From positions 558,001 through 622,000 of the forward strand of contig JBBPII010000001.1 in assembly GCA_038040385.1 (NCBI GenBank): a DNA stretch of 64,000 nt, read 5' to 3'. Below, piece after piece: positions 25,568-34,895 of the stretch. Numbering within the stretch: position 1 is the stretch's first letter; every line of letters starts with the position of its first letter. The DNA comes from Gilichinskyi gelida. Lineage in GTDB: Bacteria; Acidobacteriota; Thermoanaerobaculia; Gp7-AA8. Below the pieces are notes generated by a model. The model worked only from the letters and a program-made list of their open reading frames with translations. It searched no databases and was not told the DNA's origin. A program made the translations under genes and the position numbers.

Positions 25568-27349
25568 CCGACACCGCTCACGCCCCGCGAACGCCTCATC
25601 TACTGGATCCTGGCCGTCTTCTGCGCCGCCACGCGCTTCCTGGCCATGGCGCGCTCGCTGTGGGATTGGGACGAAGCGCTCTTCTGCCTCGGCATGCGCG
25701 CCTACGACGTCACCAACCACCATCCGCACCCGCCCGGATTCCCGGTCTACCTCGGACTCGGAAAGTTGGTGCGGCTAGTGGTGCACGATGACTTCCGCGC
25801 CCTGCAGGCGGTCAACCTCGTGGCGGGGATGCTTGTTTTTCCCGCGGTCTTCATGTTGGCGCGCGAGCTGCGGTTCCGATTCGCGACCTCGGCCATCGCG
25901 GCCGCGCTCTGCGCCTTCTTTCCGAACGTCTGGTTCTTCGGCGGGACCGCGTTCAGCGACGTACCGTCGATCGTGCTCGTCGTTTTCTCCGTCGCGTTGT
26001 TCTTCCGCGGATGCCGCGACGCAAACGCGTACATCGCCGGATCGTTTCTGCTCGCGCTGGCGGTTGGCATCCGCCCTCAGAACTTCCTGATCGGACTCTT
26101 TCCCGGCGCACTGGCGACTTGGTACCGCGCGCGGCAGTCGTGGCGCGACGTCGTCCTCGCCGCGGTGATTGGCGTGGTCACCGTCGGGGTGGCCTACGGA
26201 GGAGCGGTCGCCGCGACCGGATCGTGGCAGGGCTATCTCAACACCGTCCGCACGCACGGCGCGTACATTTCCAGCGTCGATTCCTTCCGCAGCCCGGGCC
26301 GCCCGCCGTTGTGGCGCCTGATCGATCGCTTTTTCATCAAGCAGTACGACGAGCCGGTGCTGAACATCGTGACCTCGATCTTCGTCCTGGCCTCGATCGC
26401 CGGTGCGATCCGCGCCCGCGACCGCGCGATCCTTTACCTCGCGCTCTCCTTCGGGCCGTTCGCCATCCTTGCCTGGCTGATGCTCGACCGCTACAGCGTG
26501 AGCCGCTTTTCGATCGGCTACATCCCGATGTTCGCCCTCCTGGCAGCGGACGGGATCGCTCGGCTGACGCGGGGGCGGGCGCGGTGGGAGGCGCTCATCG
26601 GCGGTGCGCTGGTCGCCGGATTCTTCTTCTGGACCCTGCCGGCGCTCGGCACGGTGCGGAACAGCGTCGCCCCGCCGGTCCTCGCCGCGCAGGCCGTCAA
26701 CAACACCATTGATCCGCGCCGCGACTTCCTTTTCGTGGCCCAGGAGATGACGCCGTTCGTGCAGTACTTCGCGCCGTACGTGCAGTTCCAGCGCGTCCTC
26801 GACGAGCGCGCGCTGCCGATATCGGTGATGGGGCGCCGGCCGATGCTGATCGCGGAGGTCGACGCCACCCGCCCCGCCGGCGGCTGGATCTTCCGCCGCC
26901 CGCGCGGCCGGCTATGGAACATCGTGCGGCGGCACTACTTCGACGTGGCGCTGGCGCCGATGACCCGGCTGCCGCAGTTCGTGTCGGGGTGGTACGCGCC
27001 CGAGCGCTCCGACGTCGACGAATGGCGCTGGATGAGCGCGCATTCGGTGACCAGGCTGCCGCCCGCCGCCGGCCCGACGCTGCTGCGGATCCGCTTCAGC
27101 ATCGCGGTGGAGATCGTCCCCGAGCATCCGACGGTCACCGTCGCGCTCAACGGCGCGATCATCGACCGCATCACCATCAACGAAGAGCACAACGAGAAGT
27201 CATACGAGGTCACGCCGGCCGCGGGGGGAGCGCCGAACGTCCTCGAGCTGTCGATCGACAAGACCCTCAATCCGGCCAAACAGCACCTCGGCACCGACGC
27301 CCGCGACCTCGGCATCCTGGTGCGGGCGCTGTCGTTCGGACCCGCATAG
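25562..27349 (+). CDS. Membrane glycosyltransferase (ArnT/PMT-like)
   Basis: A 595-residue integral membrane protein with about ten hydrophobic helices in residues 10-370 and a soluble C-terminal beta-rich part. The first periplasmic loop has the acidic motif SLWDWDEALFCLG and the His/Pro stretch HHPHPPGFPVYLG, the layout of GT-C fold enzymes that use polyprenyl-phosphate sugars (PMT/ArnT). The acceptor is unknown. The start codon at 25562 lies inside the right arm of the preceding palindromic repeat, so the repeat seems to have supplied the start. An in-frame start at 25442, inside fadJ, would put the repeat in the protein and is less likely. Confidence 0.85.
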   Translation: MTPTPLTPRERLIYWILAVFCAATRFLAMARSLWDWDEALFCLGMRAYDVTNHHPHPPGFPVYLGLGKLVRLVVHDDFRALQAVNLVAGMLVFPAVFMLARELRFRFATSAIAAALCAFFPNVWFFGGTAFSDVPSIVLVVFSVALFFRGCRDANAYIAGSFLLALAVGIRPQNFLIGLFPGALATWYRARQSWRDVVLAAVIGVVTVGVAYGGAVAATGSWQGYLNTVRTHGAYISSVDSFRSPGRPPLWRLIDRFFIKQYDEPVLNIVTSIFVLASIAGAIRARDRAILYLALSFGPFAILAWLMLDRYSVSRFSIGYIPMFALLAADGIARLTRGRARWEALIGGALVAGFFFWTLPALGTVRNSVAPPVLAAQAVNNTIDPRRDFLFVAQEMTPFVQYFAPYVQFQRVLDERALPISVMGRRPMLIAEVDATRPAGGWIFRRPRGRLWNIVRRHYFDVALAPMTRLPQFVSGWYAPERSDVDEWRWMSAHSVTRLPPAAGPTLLRIRFSIAVEIVPEHPTVTVALNGAIIDRITINEEHNEKSYEVTPAAGGAPNVLELSIDKTLNPAKQHLGTDARDLGILVRALSFGPA

Positions 27350-27360
27350 AATCGGCGGTC

Positions 27361-29799
27361 ATGAAACGAATTGCTGCGGTCCTGCTCGTTCTTTGCTCGT
27401 GCGCGACGGCGACGACGCCGCAACCGCCCGCCGCGCCGCCGGCGGCCGGAGCGGCCGCCGCTACACCTGAGGGGTTCCTCCCACTGAAATGGGACGCCGA
27501 GAACGGCAAACTGATGATGACCATCCGGCGGCTCGGCGAGGAGATGATCTACGTCGCCTCGCTGCCGGCCGGCGTCGGGTCGAATCCCATCGGCCTCGAC
27601 CGCAACAGCATGGGCGACTCGCGCATCGTCCGCTTCGACCGCATCGGGCCGCGCGTGCTGATGGTCGTGCCGAACTACCGCTTCCGCGCCATCAGCAACG
27701 ACCCCAACGAGCGGCGCGCCGTCGAGGAGTCGTTCGCGCAGTCGGTGCTCTGGTCGTTCAAGGTGGAGAAGAGCGACGACGCCGGCGTTACTGTCGACGC
27801 CACCGACTTCTTCCTCAGCGATCAGAGCGGCGTCGCTGCGCGGCTGCGCGGCGCGCAGCAGGGGGGCTACTCACTCGACCGCAACCGCAGCGCGATCTTC
27901 ATGCCGCGCACGAAGTCCTTCCCGCGCAATACCGAAGTGGAAGCCATCCTGACCTTCGAGACGCACGACCGCCCCGGGGAGCTCGTCAGCGGCGTCACGC
28001 CGGTGCCGTCGCTGGTCACCGTGCGCACCCATCACTCCTTCGTCGCCCTGCCTGAGCCGGGCTTTACGCCGCGGCGTGCCGACCCGCGCGTCGGCGTTTT
28101 CGGCGTCGACTTCTACGACTACGCCTCGCCGTTCACCGGCCCGCTGGAGAAGACGTGGATCTCCCGCCATCGGCTGGAAAAGAAAGACCCGACCGCCGCG
28201 GTGTCCGAGCCGGTGACGCCGATCGTCTACTACGTCGACAACGGCGCGCCGGAGCCGATCCGCAGCGCGCTGGTCGAAGGGGCGGCGTGGTGGGGCCAGG
28301 CGTTCGAGGCGGCGGGCTTCAGAAACGCGTTCGTCGTGAAGGTCCTTCCCGACGGCGCCGATCCGATGGACATCCGCTACAACATGATCAACTGGGTGCA
28401 TCGCTCCACGCGCGGCTGGTCGTACGGCGGCGCGGTGGTCGATCCGCGCACCGGCGAGATCATCAAAGGCAACGTGCTCCTCGGATCGCTGCGCATCCGG
28501 CAGGACGTGATGATCGGGCGCGGACTGATCCCGCAGTACGACGAGCTCCGCGACCAAGCGCTCTCGCAGCTCGATCCGAAGACCTCGCCGTCGCTCATGG
28601 CGTTGGCGCGCATCCGCCAGCTCTCCGCGCACGAGGTCGGACACACCCTCGGCCTCGACCACAACATGGCGGCGTCGAGCTACGGCCGCGCCTCGGTGAT
28701 GGACTATCCGGCGCCGTACGTGAAGATCGTCGACGGCAAGCTCGATCTGTCGGACGCGTACACCAGCGGCGTCGGCCCGTACGACAAGTTCGCCGTCCGC
28801 TACGCCTACTCGCAGTTCCGGCCGGGCGCGAACGAGAACGAGGAGCTCAATCGCATCGCGCGCGAGGCGCCGTTGTTCGTCAAGGACCCCGACGCCCGTC
28901 CGGTCGGCGCCGCGCATCCGCAGGGATCGGTGTGGGACTCGCCGGGCGATCCGATCGCCATGCTGAAGCACGAGATGGAAGTGCGCCGCATCGCGCTGTC
29001 GCAATTCGGGTTGCGCAGCGTGCCGGTGGGTACGCCGCTGTCGTCGCTCGAGGAGATGCTCGTCCCGCTCTATCTCCATCACCGCTATCAGCTTGAGGCG
29101 GCGGCGAAATCGATCGGCGGTATCGACTACACGTACGCGATCAAAGAAAACGGCGCGATCGTGCCGCAGCCGGTGCGGCAGATCATCGCGCCGGAGCGGC
29201 AGCTCGAGGCGATCGACGCCGTGGTGTCGACACTCGACTCCGCGTTCCTCGAGATCCCGCAGCGCCTGATCGATCTGATTCCGCCGCGCGCGTACGGCTA
29301 CGAAGGCGGCACCGCGGAACTGTTCGATCACCGCACCGCGCCGGCCTTCGATCCGATCAGCGCTGCGACCGCCTCCGCCGACATCACCCTCGCCGCGCTG
29401 CTCGACGCGCGCCGCGCCGCGCGACTGGTGCAATTCCACGCCGAGAACGCCGCGAATCCCGGCTTCAACGAAGTGCTCGACGAAGTCTTCGCCGTCGTCA
29501 CCCGCCGCGAGGTCGGCTACCGCGGCGCGATCACCCGTGCAACGTGCCGCCTGGCCATCACGCGGCTGATGGATCTCGCCGCTAACCGCGATGCCGATCC
29601 GCAGGTGCGCGCCGAAGCGACGGAAGGATTGCGCCGGCTGGCGGCGAAACTGGGCGATGCGGGCATTCACGACACCGCGGAGCTCGCTCACCGCCACGCC
29701 GTCCGCGACGACATCGAGCGGTTCCTCAGCCGTCCCGACCAGCCGCGCACGCAGCCCAAGCCGCCGGAAGTGCCGCCCGGACCGCCGATTGGAGGGTAG
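27361..29799 (+). CDS. Zinc-dependent metalloprotease lipoprotein (DUF4953/5117 type)
   Basis: An 812-residue exported protein. A lipobox-like Cys at residue 12 or 14 (MKRIAAVLLVLCSC) suggests an outer or inner membrane lipoprotein. The catalytic motif HEVGHTLGLDHN (HExxHxxGxxH) lies near residue 423-434, with a Met-turn-like SVMDYPAPYV downstream. N-terminal DUF5117-like and C-terminal DUF4953-like regions flank it, for example IVRFDRIGPRVLMVVPN and PIVYYVDNGAPEPIRSAL. These large proteins are common in Bacteroidota and Acidobacteriota genomes; substrates are unknown. Its ATG is 11 bases after the glycosyltransferase stop, so both could share a transcript. Confidence 0.9.
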   Translation: MKRIAAVLLVLCSCATATTPQPPAAPPAAGAAAATPEGFLPLKWDAENGKLMMTIRRLGEEMIYVASLPAGVGSNPIGLDRNSMGDSRIVRFDRIGPRVLMVVPNYRFRAISNDPNERRAVEESFAQSVLWSFKVEKSDDAGVTVDATDFFLSDQSGVAARLRGAQQGGYSLDRNRSAIFMPRTKSFPRNTEVEAILTFETHDRPGELVSGVTPVPSLVTVRTHHSFVALPEPGFTPRRADPRVGVFGVDFYDYASPFTGPLEKTWISRHRLEKKDPTAAVSEPVTPIVYYVDNGAPEPIRSALVEGAAWWGQAFEAAGFRNAFVVKVLPDGADPMDIRYNMINWVHRSTRGWSYGGAVVDPRTGEIIKGNVLLGSLRIRQDVMIGRGLIPQYDELRDQALSQLDPKTSPSLMALARIRQLSAHEVGHTLGLDHNMAASSYGRASVMDYPAPYVKIVDGKLDLSDAYTSGVGPYDKFAVRYAYSQFRPGANENEELNRIAREAPLFVKDPDARPVGAAHPQGSVWDSPGDPIAMLKHEMEVRRIALSQFGLRSVPVGTPLSSLEEMLVPLYLHHRYQLEAAAKSIGGIDYTYAIKENGAIVPQPVRQIIAPERQLEAIDAVVSTLDSAFLEIPQRLIDLIPPRAYGYEGGTAELFDHRTAPAFDPISAATASADITLAALLDARRAARLVQFHAENAANPGFNEVLDEVFAVVTRREVGYRGAITRATCRLAITRLMDLAANRDADPQVRAEATEGLRRLAAKLGDAGIHDTAELAHRHAVRDDIERFLSRPDQPRTQPKPPEVPPGPPIGG

Positions 29800-29803
29800 C
29801 GCG

Positions 29804-29898
29804 CGGAGCGCCGGCGTCCCGCCGGCTGGCCGGGCGGCGTCCCGCCGCCCAGCAGGCGAGACGCCTGCGGTCCAGCCGCCGGGACGGCGGCGCTCCGG
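29804..29898. repeat. GC-rich palindromic repeat, family C copy 1
   Basis: Begins GCGGAGCGCCGGCGTCCCGC and ends GGACGGCGGCGCTCCG, with nested hairpins GCCGGCG/CGCCGGC and GGGCGGCG/CGCCGCCC. It fills the gap between the metalloprotease and glutamate dehydrogenase genes. A second copy is at 44239. Confidence 0.8.
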
Positions 29899-29918
29899 CA
29901 TAGAATCACGCCCGCGCC

Positions 29919-32900
29919 ATGACCCTCACCGCAGAAGACCGCAAAGCAGATCTCGTCAACCGCCTGGCCTCCGAGGCGCGCGCGCGGGTGTCGGAAGACC
30001 AGGCGGAGAGCGCCGAGCAGTTTGTCCGCCGCTACTTCGCCCTCGTCGCGCCGGACGACATCATCTACACCTCCTTCGACACCCTCCTCGGCGGCGCCCT
30101 GTCGCTGTGGGAATTCGGCGAAGTGCGGGAGCGCGGAAAGGCGAAGATCCGCCTCTTCAATCCAACGGTCGAAACGAACGGGTGGGCGCTCGAGCACACG
30201 GTGATCGAGATCGTCAACGACGACATGCCGTTTCTCGTCGACTCCGTCAGCGCGGAGCTGAATCGCCTGGAGCGCAACATCCACCTCCTGCTGCATCCGG
30301 TGGTCAAGGTGCGCCGCGATTCAAGCGGCCGGCGCCTGGAGCTCGCGTCGACCGCCGCCACCGCCTCCGGCACCATCACCGAGTCGTACATGCACGTGGA
30401 GATCGATCAGGAGAGCGAGGCGGCGGAGCTGGACAGGATCTGCCGATCGATCGAGGCCGTGCTCGACGAAGTGCGCGTGGCGGTGGCCGACTTCAAGGCC
30501 ATGCGCGCCCAACTGGAGAAGGAGATCGCAGATCTCGAATCGGCGAAGCTGCCGATGCCGGAGGAGGAAGTCGCCGAGGCACGGGAGTTCCTCCGCTGGC
30601 TCGACGACGGCAACTTCATCTTCCTGGGTTACCGCCGTTACGGATTCGAGACGCGCGACGGCAAGGACTTTCTCCCCGCCATTCCCGAGACCGGCCTCGG
30701 CATCCTCCGCGGCATGCGGAAGGAATCGCAGGAGCGCAGCGCCGCGCCGATGACGCGCGAGTTCAGCGAATACGCGCGCACAAAAGACCTGCTGATCATC
30801 ACCAAGGCCAACAGCCGCTCGCGCATCCATCGCGCCGTGCCGATCGACCGCATCGGCATCAAGCGCTACGACGATGCCGGTAACCTGATCGGCGAGGACC
30901 GTTTCCTCGGCCTCTTCACGTCCGCCGCGTACAACCGCAGCGTCTTCGAGATCCCCATGCTTCGCCTGAAGGCGAAGCGCACCATCGAGCGCCTGGGACT
31001 CGATCCGCGCAGCCACAACGGCAAGGCGCTGGTCGACATCCTGGAGACCCTCCCGCGCGACGAGTTCTTCCAGATCACCGACGAGCAACTCTTCGAGATC
31101 GCGCGCGGAATCCTCCTGCTGCAGGAGCGGCAGCGCCTCGCGCTCTTCACCCGCAAGGATGTCTTCGAGCGCTTCGTCTCCTGTTACGTCTTCGTCCCTC
31201 GCGACCGCTACACGCCCGATTTCAAGGAGCGGGCGAAGCAGATTCTCGAGGAGGCCTTCGAGGGGCACGACACCCAGGTCTACGACCACGTCACCGACTC
31301 GCCGCTGGCGCGCGGACTGTTCATCGTCCGCACCACGCCGGGCCGCGTGCCGGACGTCGACGTCAAGCGCGTCGAGGCCTATCTGGCCGAGGCGGCGCGG
31401 ACGTGGGGCGATCGCCTGCTGGAGGCGTTGACCCAACACTACGGCGAAGAGCGGGGCATCGAGCTTCATCTGCGCTACAAGAGGGCCTTCCCCATGGCGT
31501 ACGCCGAGCGCTTCACCGAGGCGGCGGCGCTCTACGACATCCAGCACGTCGAGGAAGTCCTCGCCACGGGTGAGCTGGTGGTCGATCTCTATCGTCACCG
31601 CGGCGACCAGCGGCAGTTCCACTGCAAGATCATCCACGCCGGCACGCCCGTGCCGCTGTCCGACATCATGCCGCGCCTGGAGAACATGGGGCTGAAGGTG
31701 CTGGCCGAAACGCCGTACGAAGTGCAGCCGCTCGGCGCGCCGCAGCTGGTACGCATCCGCGATTTCAGCCTGGACGCCGAGGGGATGCAGGACGACCTCG
31801 CTCCGGTCAAGGAGAAGTTCCAGGAAGCGTTCATCCGCGTCTGGAACCGGCAGGCGGAGAACGACGGCTTCAATCGGCTGGTTCTCGCCGCGGAGCTGGA
31901 GTGGCACGAGGTGGTCGTCCTCCGCGCGTACAGCAAGTACATCCGGCAGATCGGCGTGAACCTCAGCGAGGCCTACATCCAGCAGACGCTGGCGAGCAAC
32001 TCGGGAATCGCCCGGCAGCTCATCCAGCTCTTCACCACGCGATTCGACCCGGCGCTCGGCGCGGCGGGGAAGAGCAGCGGCCGCGAGATGGTGGCCATGA
32101 ACATCCGGGCGCAGATCGAGGATGCCCTCGAAGACGTGCGCAACCCCGACGAGGACCGCATCCTGCGCCTGTACGTCACGCTGATCGAGGCGACGCTGCG
32201 CACGAACTACTGGCAGCGGTTGCCCCGTCATCCTGAGCCGGCGCAGCGCGGCGAAGGATCTCAAGCTTTGCATCCTGAGACCCTTCGCTCCGCTCAGGGT
32301 GACGGCGACCGCAGACCCTACCTCTCATTCAAGCTGGATTCGGGGAGCATCCGCGACCTGCCGCTGCCGCGGCCGATGTTCGAGATCTTCGTCTACGCGC
32401 CGTCGATGGAAGGCATTCACCTGCGGGCGGGCAAAGTGGCGCGCGGCGGCATTCGCTGGTCCGACCGCCGCGAGGACTTCCGCACCGAGATCCTCGGCCT
32501 GATGAAAGCGCAGAACGTGAAGAACGTGGTCATCGTGCCGATGGGCTCGAAGGGCGGCTTCGTGGTCAAGAACCCGGCGGCGGACCGCGCCACCTTTCAG
32601 AAGGAAGGCGTCGAGTCGTACAAGACCCTGCTGCGAGGGATGCTCGACATCACCGACAACCTCCGCGGCGACGAAGTGGTCCCGCCGCCCGACGTCGTGC
32701 GCCGCGATTCCGACGATCCCTACCTCGTCGTCGCCGCCGACAAGGGGACGGCGACCTTCTCCGACATCGCCAACGCCGTATCCGCCGAGTACGGCTTCTG
32801 GCTCGGCGACGCGTTCGCGTCCGGAGGCAGCGCCGGCTACGACCACAAGGCGATGGGCATCACCGCGCGCGGCGGGTGGGAGGCGGTCAAGCGTCACTTC

Positions 32901-34817
32901 CGCGAGCTGGGCACCGACATCCAGCGCGAGGACTTCACGGTCGCCGGCGTGGGCGACATGTCGGGCGACGTCTTCGGCAACGCCATGCTGCTCTCGCCGC
33001 ACATCAAGATGGTCGCGGCGTTCAACCACTCGCACATCATCATCGACCCCGATCCCGACCCGGCGACGAGCTTCGCCGAGCGACGGCGCCTCTTCGATCA
33101 GCGCCTGAACTGGAACGGCTACAACAGCACGCTCCTCTCGCCCGGCGGCGCCGTGCTCGAGCGGAGCGAGAAGGTCCTGACCGTCTCGGACGAAGTGCAG
33201 AACCTGCTCGACCTCGAGAAGAAGACCCTCGCGCCGGCGGAGCTGATCCGCGCCATCCTCCGCGCGCGCGCCGACCTGCTCTGGCTCGGCGGCATCGGCA
33301 CGTACGTGAAGGCGAGCGACGAGGACCACGCCGCCGCGCGCGATCGCACCAACGACGCGCTGCGCGTCGACGCGCGCGACCTGCGCGTCCGCGTGGTCGG
33401 CGAGGGCGCCAACCTCGGATTCACCCAGCGCGCGCGCATCGAGTTCGCCCTCGGCGGCGGCGCCATCAACACCGACGCCATCGACAACTCCGCCGGCGTC
33501 GACACCTCCGACCACGAGGTCAACATCAAGATCCTGCTCTACGACGCCATCGAGCGCGGCGAGCTGGCGGGCATCGAGGAGCGGAACCGCCTCCTGGCCG
33601 AAATGACCGACGAGGTCGGCCATCTCGTGCTCCGCGACAACTACGAGCAGACCGAGGCCATCTCCGTCACCGGCTCTCTCGGCGAGCCCGCCCTCGACGA
33701 GCAGGCGCGCTTCATGCGCGCCCTCGAGCGCGCCGGCAAACTCAATCGCACCATCGAAGGCCTCCCCGACGACGAGACCATCGCCGAGCGCCACGCCGCG
33801 CACGTCGGACTCACCCGCCCCGAGATCGCCGTGCTCATGGCGTACAGCAAGATCGTCCTCTACGCCGACCTTCTGGCGAGCGACCTTCCCGACGATCCGC
33901 TGCTGGTCGAAGACCTGCTGCTCTACTTCCCCGCGCCGCTGCGCACGCGATTCCGCGACGCCATCGGGCGCCATCGCCTGCGCCGCGAGATCATCGCCAC
34001 CTACGTCACCAACAACATGCTCAACCGCGTCCGCCCGACCTTCGTCTGGCAGATGGGGGAGGACACCGGCAAGCCGGCCAGCGACGCCGCGCGCGCCTTC
34101 ACCATCATCCGCGAGTCATTCGACCTCCGCTCGCTGTGGGCGGACATCGAGTCGCTCGACACCCAGATCGCCGCGCGCACCCAGATCGAGATGTTCATCG
34201 AGACCGGACGCCTGCTCGATCGCGCCACGCACTGGCTGCTGCGCGGCGGCGAGGAGAAACTCGACACCGCCGCTGCCATCGCCGAGTTCCGGCCGTGCAT
34301 CGCGGCCATCTCCGACAAACTGCACGACATCCTCCCAGCGTCGCTCCTCGGATCGGTGAAGGCGCGGCAAGGAGAGCTGGAGAGCGAGAACGTTCCCGAG
34401 CGCCTCGCGTACCGCGTGGCCAGCCTCGGCGTGCTCACCGCCGCGCTGGACATCGTCCGCCTGGCGCGCGGTCGCGCCGTGGAAGAGGTGGCGCGCGTCT
34501 ACTTCGGCGTCGGCGCGCGCTTCGGACTCGATCGCCTCCGCGCCGCCGGCGCGTCGATCGCCGCCGAGACGCCCTGGCAGAAGGTCGCGGTCTCCGCGGT
34601 GATCGACGATCTCTTCAACTACCAGAGCATCCTCGCCTCTAGGGTCATCGCCGAGGCCAACGGAGCGCGCGACCCGATCGAGCCGTGGCTCGCCGCGCGG
34701 CAGCGCGTCGTCGAGCGCATCGACCAGACCATGACCGATTTCCGCGCCGCGCAGACCTTCGATCTGGCGATGTTGACGGTGGCGTCGCGGCAGTTGCGGG
34801 CGCTGATCGAAAGCTGA
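29919..34817 (+). CDS. gdh2: Large NAD-specific glutamate dehydrogenase
   Basis: A 1,632-residue enzyme of the 180-kDa NAD-GDH class, which deaminates glutamate to 2-oxoglutarate. The N-terminal half carries ACT-like regulatory segments (NDDMPFLVDSVSAELNRL); the catalytic core follows, with GKVARGGIRWSDRREDFRTE, the substrate Lys region GSKGGFVVKNP near residue 876, and the NAD fold VGDMSGDVFGNAMLLS. The C-terminal helical domain runs to the end (ALIES). A notable feature: residues about 770-796 are encoded by a family A palindromic repeat inserted in frame (32226-32305), just before the catalytic core. The frame is intact, so the enzyme may tolerate it as a surface loop. Confidence 0.95.
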   Translation: MTLTAEDRKADLVNRLASEARARVSEDQAESAEQFVRRYFALVAPDDIIYTSFDTLLGGALSLWEFGEVRERGKAKIRLFNPTVETNGWALEHTVIEIVNDDMPFLVDSVSAELNRLERNIHLLLHPVVKVRRDSSGRRLELASTAATASGTITESYMHVEIDQESEAAELDRICRSIEAVLDEVRVAVADFKAMRAQLEKEIADLESAKLPMPEEEVAEAREFLRWLDDGNFIFLGYRRYGFETRDGKDFLPAIPETGLGILRGMRKESQERSAAPMTREFSEYARTKDLLIITKANSRSRIHRAVPIDRIGIKRYDDAGNLIGEDRFLGLFTSAAYNRSVFEIPMLRLKAKRTIERLGLDPRSHNGKALVDILETLPRDEFFQITDEQLFEIARGILLLQERQRLALFTRKDVFERFVSCYVFVPRDRYTPDFKERAKQILEEAFEGHDTQVYDHVTDSPLARGLFIVRTTPGRVPDVDVKRVEAYLAEAARTWGDRLLEALTQHYGEERGIELHLRYKRAFPMAYAERFTEAAALYDIQHVEEVLATGELVVDLYRHRGDQRQFHCKIIHAGTPVPLSDIMPRLENMGLKVLAETPYEVQPLGAPQLVRIRDFSLDAEGMQDDLAPVKEKFQEAFIRVWNRQAENDGFNRLVLAAELEWHEVVVLRAYSKYIRQIGVNLSEAYIQQTLASNSGIARQLIQLFTTRFDPALGAAGKSSGREMVAMNIRAQIEDALEDVRNPDEDRILRLYVTLIEATLRTNYWQRLPRHPEPAQRGEGSQALHPETLRSAQGDGDRRPYLSFKLDSGSIRDLPLPRPMFEIFVYAPSMEGIHLRAGKVARGGIRWSDRREDFRTEILGLMKAQNVKNVVIVPMGSKGGFVVKNPAADRATFQKEGVESYKTLLRGMLDITDNLRGDEVVPPPDVVRRDSDDPYLVVAADKGTATFSDIANAVSAEYGFWLGDAFASGGSAGYDHKAMGITARGGWEAVKRHFRELGTDIQREDFTVAGVGDMSGDVFGNAMLLSPHIKMVAAFNHSHIIIDPDPDPATSFAERRRLFDQRLNWNGYNSTLLSPGGAVLERSEKVLTVSDEVQNLLDLEKKTLAPAELIRAILRARADLLWLGGIGTYVKASDEDHAAARDRTNDALRVDARDLRVRVVGEGANLGFTQRARIEFALGGGAINTDAIDNSAGVDTSDHEVNIKILLYDAIERGELAGIEERNRLLAEMTDEVGHLVLRDNYEQTEAISVTGSLGEPALDEQARFMRALERAGKLNRTIEGLPDDETIAERHAAHVGLTRPEIAVLMAYSKIVLYADLLASDLPDDPLLVEDLLLYFPAPLRTRFRDAIGRHRLRREIIATYVTNNMLNRVRPTFVWQMGEDTGKPASDAARAFTIIRESFDLRSLWADIESLDTQIAARTQIEMFIETGRLLDRATHWLLRGGEEKLDTAAAIAEFRPCIAAISDKLHDILPASLLGSVKARQGELESENVPERLAYRVASLGVLTAALDIVRLARGRAVEEVARVYFGVGARFGLDRLRAAGASIAAETPWQKVAVSAVIDDLFNYQSILASRVIAEANGARDPIEPWLAARQRVVERIDQTMTDFRAAQTFDLAMLTVASRQLRALIES
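32226..32305. repeat. Intragenic palindromic repeat, family A copy 4
   Basis: An 80-base family A copy inside the glutamate dehydrogenase gene: CGTCATCCTGAG at the left, GCGAAGGATCTC, CATCCTGAGACCCTTCG and CTCAGGGTGACGG at the right. It is read through in frame as a hydrophilic stretch (RHPEPAQRGEGS then RSAQGDGD) that looks unlike the rest of the protein. Confidence 0.85.
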
Positions 34818-34832
34818 TTCGTGTTGGGTGCT

Positions 34833-34863
34833 TCACTACCATCGTTAGTCGTATCACTACCAT
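34833..34863. promoter_or_regulatory. Direct-repeat candidate operator for TetR gene
   Basis: TCACTACCAT occurs at 34833-34842 and again at 34854-34863, spaced 21 bases start to start, or two helical turns. The pair lies 33 bases before the TetR-type start. Binding by that regulator to its own promoter is the simplest reading; direct rather than inverted repeats are less usual for the family. Confidence 0.4.
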
Positions 34864-34895
34864 GAATGTGTGCGGTTGCAGTACGATGACTCGCA

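Noticed and set aside
22930..25599. Very long minus-strand open frame (889 codons) opposite fadD/fadJ
   Set aside because: High-GC shadow of the real plus-strand genes: no family motifs, Arg/Asp/His-rich composition, and no start context.
26914..27360. Upstream extension of the zinc metalloprotease frame
   Set aside because: It runs through the glycosyltransferase gene in another frame; the lipoprotein signal at 27361 marks the real start.
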